A DNA stretch of 64,000 nt from assembly GCF_037975245.1 (NCBI RefSeq), contig NC_092582.1, forward strand, positions 21,788,577-21,852,576, given 5' to 3'. Of the stretch, positions 62,101 through 64,000 are shown piece by piece; the first letter of the stretch is position 1, and each line of letters begins with the position of its first letter. A model generated the notes under the pieces. The model was not told where the DNA came from and ran no database searches. It was given only the letters and a program-made list of their open reading frames with translations. The position numbers and the translations under genes were made by a program. This DNA is from Apostichopus japonicus. Lineage: Eukaryota; Echinodermata; Holothuroidea; Aspidochirotida; Stichopodidae.

Positions 62101-63944
62101 CACTGATGTTCTTCTGTCCATTTAAATACCTTTCTCTTACGACTCAAATGATGTAATGGTCTCAATAGTGCTTGAATATTTGGAAAAAATGAAGCCACAT
62201 AATTAACTGCACCTACAAATCGTCTTACTGACTTAACATTGTGTGGTTTCGGTGTGTTCCTGATTGCTGCACATCTGTCATGCAAAGGTTGGATACAAGC
62301 CTCGCCTTCTGGGGTTATTGAGAGCAAATGTCCCATATATCGGACTGAATTTTGAAAAATGCTACACTTTTTCGGAGAGATTTTCAATCCGTTGTCCATT
62401 AAAACCTTAAAAATTGCCTGTAGGTGTTGTTTGTGAGATCGTTTGTCTGCACTGTACACAATAATATCGTCATGATGAGCAATACAGAACTGATTTGAAT
62501 TTGGGATCGTTGCCAAAATATCATTAATTTGCGACTGAAAGATCGCTGGAGATAAATTCAATCCCTGTGGTAAGCGTTTATAATAATAATGCTTTCCTCC
62601 ATGAAATGAAGCAATACCTGTATATTGTTGTGCATGAACACTAAGTGGCAGACAGAAGAATGCAGACTTTAAATCAAGAACACCCAAAATTTTGGCTCCA
62701 GAGTACCCTATGGTACGGATAGTCTCGTTCAGTAATGGAAATGGGTGATTGAGACGTTTTATTCTACTGTTCAAGTAGCGAAAATCTGTGACAACCCTTT
62801 TGTCTTTTGTTCCCTTCTTTGGAATTAGGAAAACCGGTGAGGTATAAGACTGATGTCCTACTGCTAAGATTCCTAATCGCACTAATTTGTCAAGCTCACT
62901 GGCGACAATGACTTTGTCCTCATCTGAAAGTCTATAGGGACGTATGTAAAATGGCTCAGCATTAGTAAGAGTAATATCAGCCTCATAATTTGGACAGTGA
63001 GATAATTCACCATAAAGAGAAAATGCATCTCTATGTGAGTCTAGAAATTCATAAATGCTTTCTGTTTCTGAAGCATTCAGAATACTTTGTTCCAAATTAA
63101 TGTTTTCTCTCATGATTTCCTGTTCGGATTTGGAAACCAGGGGATCATCGGCTGTCAAATGTGGATAACGATGTAAATTATATCGTGTAATTTCATCACG
63201 ATTCTCTTTGGAGTCTGAATTGGTTCGAAAAAGAGACGGTTTTTCGATGTCTCTCATGACATTGAGAAAATCTAGAGAATCAGTAGGTATGTCTTCTGTG
63301 ACCGTAATGATATCTGCTAAATCTAAATGAGCTACTGTGCGAGAAGGATGCAGACAAAATTTCTGGTTACCCATGTTCCTTAGTAGAATCTTTGTTCTAC
63401 CTTTATGCATTTTCACTAACATTCGTGAAGGACACATACGAGATATTAGAGGAAACGGTTTAATAACCACATCTGCATTTCGTGCATATAATGGAAGACG
63501 TCCCTGTACAGTAATGTATCTTTGCTGACCTGGGTAAATAACAAATCTCTGCACTGGCCTAAGGAAAACTTTGGCTTGTTTAATTCTAAAACAGTTTGTG
63601 GTAAAGTCCAAAGAACCATTCAATTCCTTCAGAGTTTGACTACCTAATATTAAGTCAATACCTGTCAGGTTTGCAGCAATTAAAGCAGAAAGCTGAAATT
63701 CATGACCTTGAATTTTGACCTGAAATGTTATCGTGCTATACGCATGAATAAACTGACCATTACCCAACTTTAGGTTTACTACATCAACTGAGACTGGTTG
63801 TATAGAGGATAAATACTTTGAATTTTGCACTGTAGAAGAAGAAATGATAGAGCGTGTCGCTCCACTATCAAACAACAATGAAATTCCTTTACCATCATGT
63901 AAAGTACCTCTTACAAAATTACGTGTGTCCAGTTGAATATCCAC
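59178..63944 (-). CDS. pol: Ty3/gypsy-type Pol polyprotein (protease-RT-RNase H-integrase), 1588 aa from first visible ATG
   Basis: One uninterrupted frame with the gypsy domain order. Residue positions are counted from the ATG at 63944. Aspartic protease: D26-S-G-A, with ILGS near 99-102. Reverse transcriptase about 330-550: first Asp in VLDLKSAF (D424), LPQGL near 458, and a catalytic box HHDD at 490-493 where Y-x-D-D is usual. RNase H: D644, E683 or E685, D710, and ADYLSR near 754. A Ser/Thr/Pro-rich linker covers about 770-930. Integrase zinc finger: H1052, H1059, C1089, C1092. Integrase core: D1122, D1181, E1216 (D,D-35-E spacing). A GPY/F-like module begins near 1357. The last 190 or so residues match nothing I recognise. 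The frame stays open upstream of this ATG to the window edge, so the true start may lie in a Gag-Pol precursor outside the window. The lack of stops suggests a young insertion. Confidence 0.93.
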   Translation of the reverse strand: MDIQLDTRNFVRGTLHDGKGISLLFDSGATRSIISSSTVQNSKYLSSIQPVSVDVVNLKLGNGQFIHAYSTITFQVKIQGHEFQLSALIAANLTGIDLILGSQTLKELNGSLDFTTNCFRIKQAKVFLRPVQRFVIYPGQQRYITVQGRLPLYARNADVVIKPFPLISRMCPSRMLVKMHKGRTKILLRNMGNQKFCLHPSRTVAHLDLADIITVTEDIPTDSLDFLNVMRDIEKPSLFRTNSDSKENRDEITRYNLHRYPHLTADDPLVSKSEQEIMRENINLEQSILNASETESIYEFLDSHRDAFSLYGELSHCPNYEADITLTNAEPFYIRPYRLSDEDKVIVASELDKLVRLGILAVGHQSYTSPVFLIPKKGTKDKRVVTDFRYLNSRIKRLNHPFPLLNETIRTIGYSGAKILGVLDLKSAFFCLPLSVHAQQYTGIASFHGGKHYYYKRLPQGLNLSPAIFQSQINDILATIPNSNQFCIAHHDDIIVYSADKRSHKQHLQAIFKVLMDNGLKISPKKCSIFQNSVRYMGHLLSITPEGEACIQPLHDRCAAIRNTPKPHNVKSVRRFVGAVNYVASFFPNIQALLRPLHHLSRKRKVFKWTEEHQCAFQNIKELLCNPPILHMPQKYGRFVLYSDTSRVATGSYLTQRVNGKENIIAYYSKILPPACHRYSVTELEMMGLFINVTAFKHLLQNVEFEAYVDHSAIVELFKSKQEPATSRLRKLLFKLSEYTFQVGYKKGSELVLADYLSRAPQEFHSEIDQVAQEFNAYEDFSTPPKETFNPIMTRSMARSMGVKVPDLFPNKVTKESKQDSPAKESTNRVERTSVPKATHSSDHVTQRPQSESQKRTTPVNSTDRRETYIQRPTISMPSENRHTYSPDVLVVPNFTSVSQPSEPRLVDQSRHRVPEVIREPPPELFVQPKPVITNIDHLVTGHIPKQKELNKVMKAIQGKLIKNYDLPFDVKELQIQQQTCPLYKPIYDFLAHDIIPSNAKHARTVRSQAEDYLLCNSLLFRIFLHETNDAKMTLQLVVPETMVEQIISRYHDDLLSNHQGVMRTYLTIRQHFYLRNMFQRISNYIQACLRCQEFRKKPDKLRQYHARIPDSYRPFDRLSLDFKTMPITATGFKHLMVVCDEITRFVVCVSLKTLDAETICEALLQRVVTTFGPPSCIISDAAASLTGKLVELLSKALGIEQKFISVNNHGSLQVERHIQTLSNFLKVNLNQFGTDWVRFVPTSAYAYNTFSSPQLGSYSPFELAFGRKPPNLTNLSFNPMAGLSQSHGEYAALLNKRFDHLSRVMLGLQKKQQDAQNVKISAKLDKGAIYSTGQLVYLYKPTSSSLTANSRKIAAEWCGPLVIHQVLDRTHYLLATLKGEILSDVFNYNRLKPCFVRASSETKNITNIQKLRQVLKTKGSSSEKLARMRNVLSSNTSNAENVNVMQDAHIEFHDEFGNILPGVTSDHVMCLMSTKPMNVASFLENRAHNEGLALPYPSMKDSILRQKKVFANAPQGDMKVQRARYKLGELQVLVTYQTPCFPSGFKSHDFWWNVGKYSNTEEIMNFLHEKGLNITGNPGRMLQTLYG

Positions 63945-64000
63945 ATTACGGTCGTTACCTGTATATTTAGAACTAGGTATATTACTATTCTTCCAAATAT

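Larger units (their letters stand above)
57219..64000 (-). mobile_element. Ty3/gypsy LTR retrotransposon, 3' part (5' LTR and gag beyond the window)
   Basis: The visible order on the minus strand is pol (63944-59178), 1.25 kb of non-coding sequence, a polypurine tract (57938-57923) and the 3' LTR (57922-57219). No env-like reading frame lies between pol and the LTR. The 5' LTR, primer-binding site and gag should lie to the right of 64000. The target-site duplication cannot be checked because only one flank is visible. Superfamily is assigned from the domain order, the D,D-35-E integrase and the GPY/F-like C-terminal module. Confidence 0.92.

Overview
The window is animal nuclear DNA: AT-rich, intron-rich and full of dispersed repeats. 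It most resembles a marine invertebrate deuterostome. An echinoderm is my best guess, with a sea cucumber possible; this is a guess from repeat style and protein similarity and was not tested. There are no bacterial features.

The main content is a tandem pair of split genes on the minus strand. Both encode choline transporter-like proteins of the SLC44 (CTL) family. By joining exons with conserved splice sites and matching phases I recovered two complete coding sequences. Gene A (20463 to 4478) has 20 coding exons and 737 residues. Gene B (54284 to 26056) has 20 coding exons and 740 residues. Fifteen of the 20 exons have the same length in both genes and all intron phases agree, so the pair is a tandem duplication. 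Gene B is nearly twice as long because its introns carry three minisatellites (22, 31 and 47 bp units), tRNA-derived SINEs and hAT-type non-autonomous elements. One gene B intron is of the GC-AG type.

Layout: 1-4477 is the 3' flank of gene A, with one possible plus-strand terminal exon at the left edge. 4478-20463 is gene A. 20464-26055 lies between the genes and holds a hAT element, a seven-unit repeat of about 117 bp and a SINE. 26056-54284 is gene B. 54285-57218 is a repeat-rich upstream region. 57219-64000 is the 3' part of a Ty3/gypsy LTR retrotransposon on the minus strand: a 704-bp 3' LTR with its polypurine tract, and a 1588-residue uninterrupted Pol with protease, reverse transcriptase, RNase H and integrase. 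Gag and the 5' LTR lie beyond the right edge.

The points most worth following are the HHDD catalytic box in the otherwise intact reverse transcriptase, the unexplained tail of about 190 residues after its integrase, the LTR promoter pointing at gene B, the 27-copy array of donor-like splice motifs inside a gene B intron, and the set of hAT elements with exact 8-bp target duplications. I found no unmistakably new biological system.
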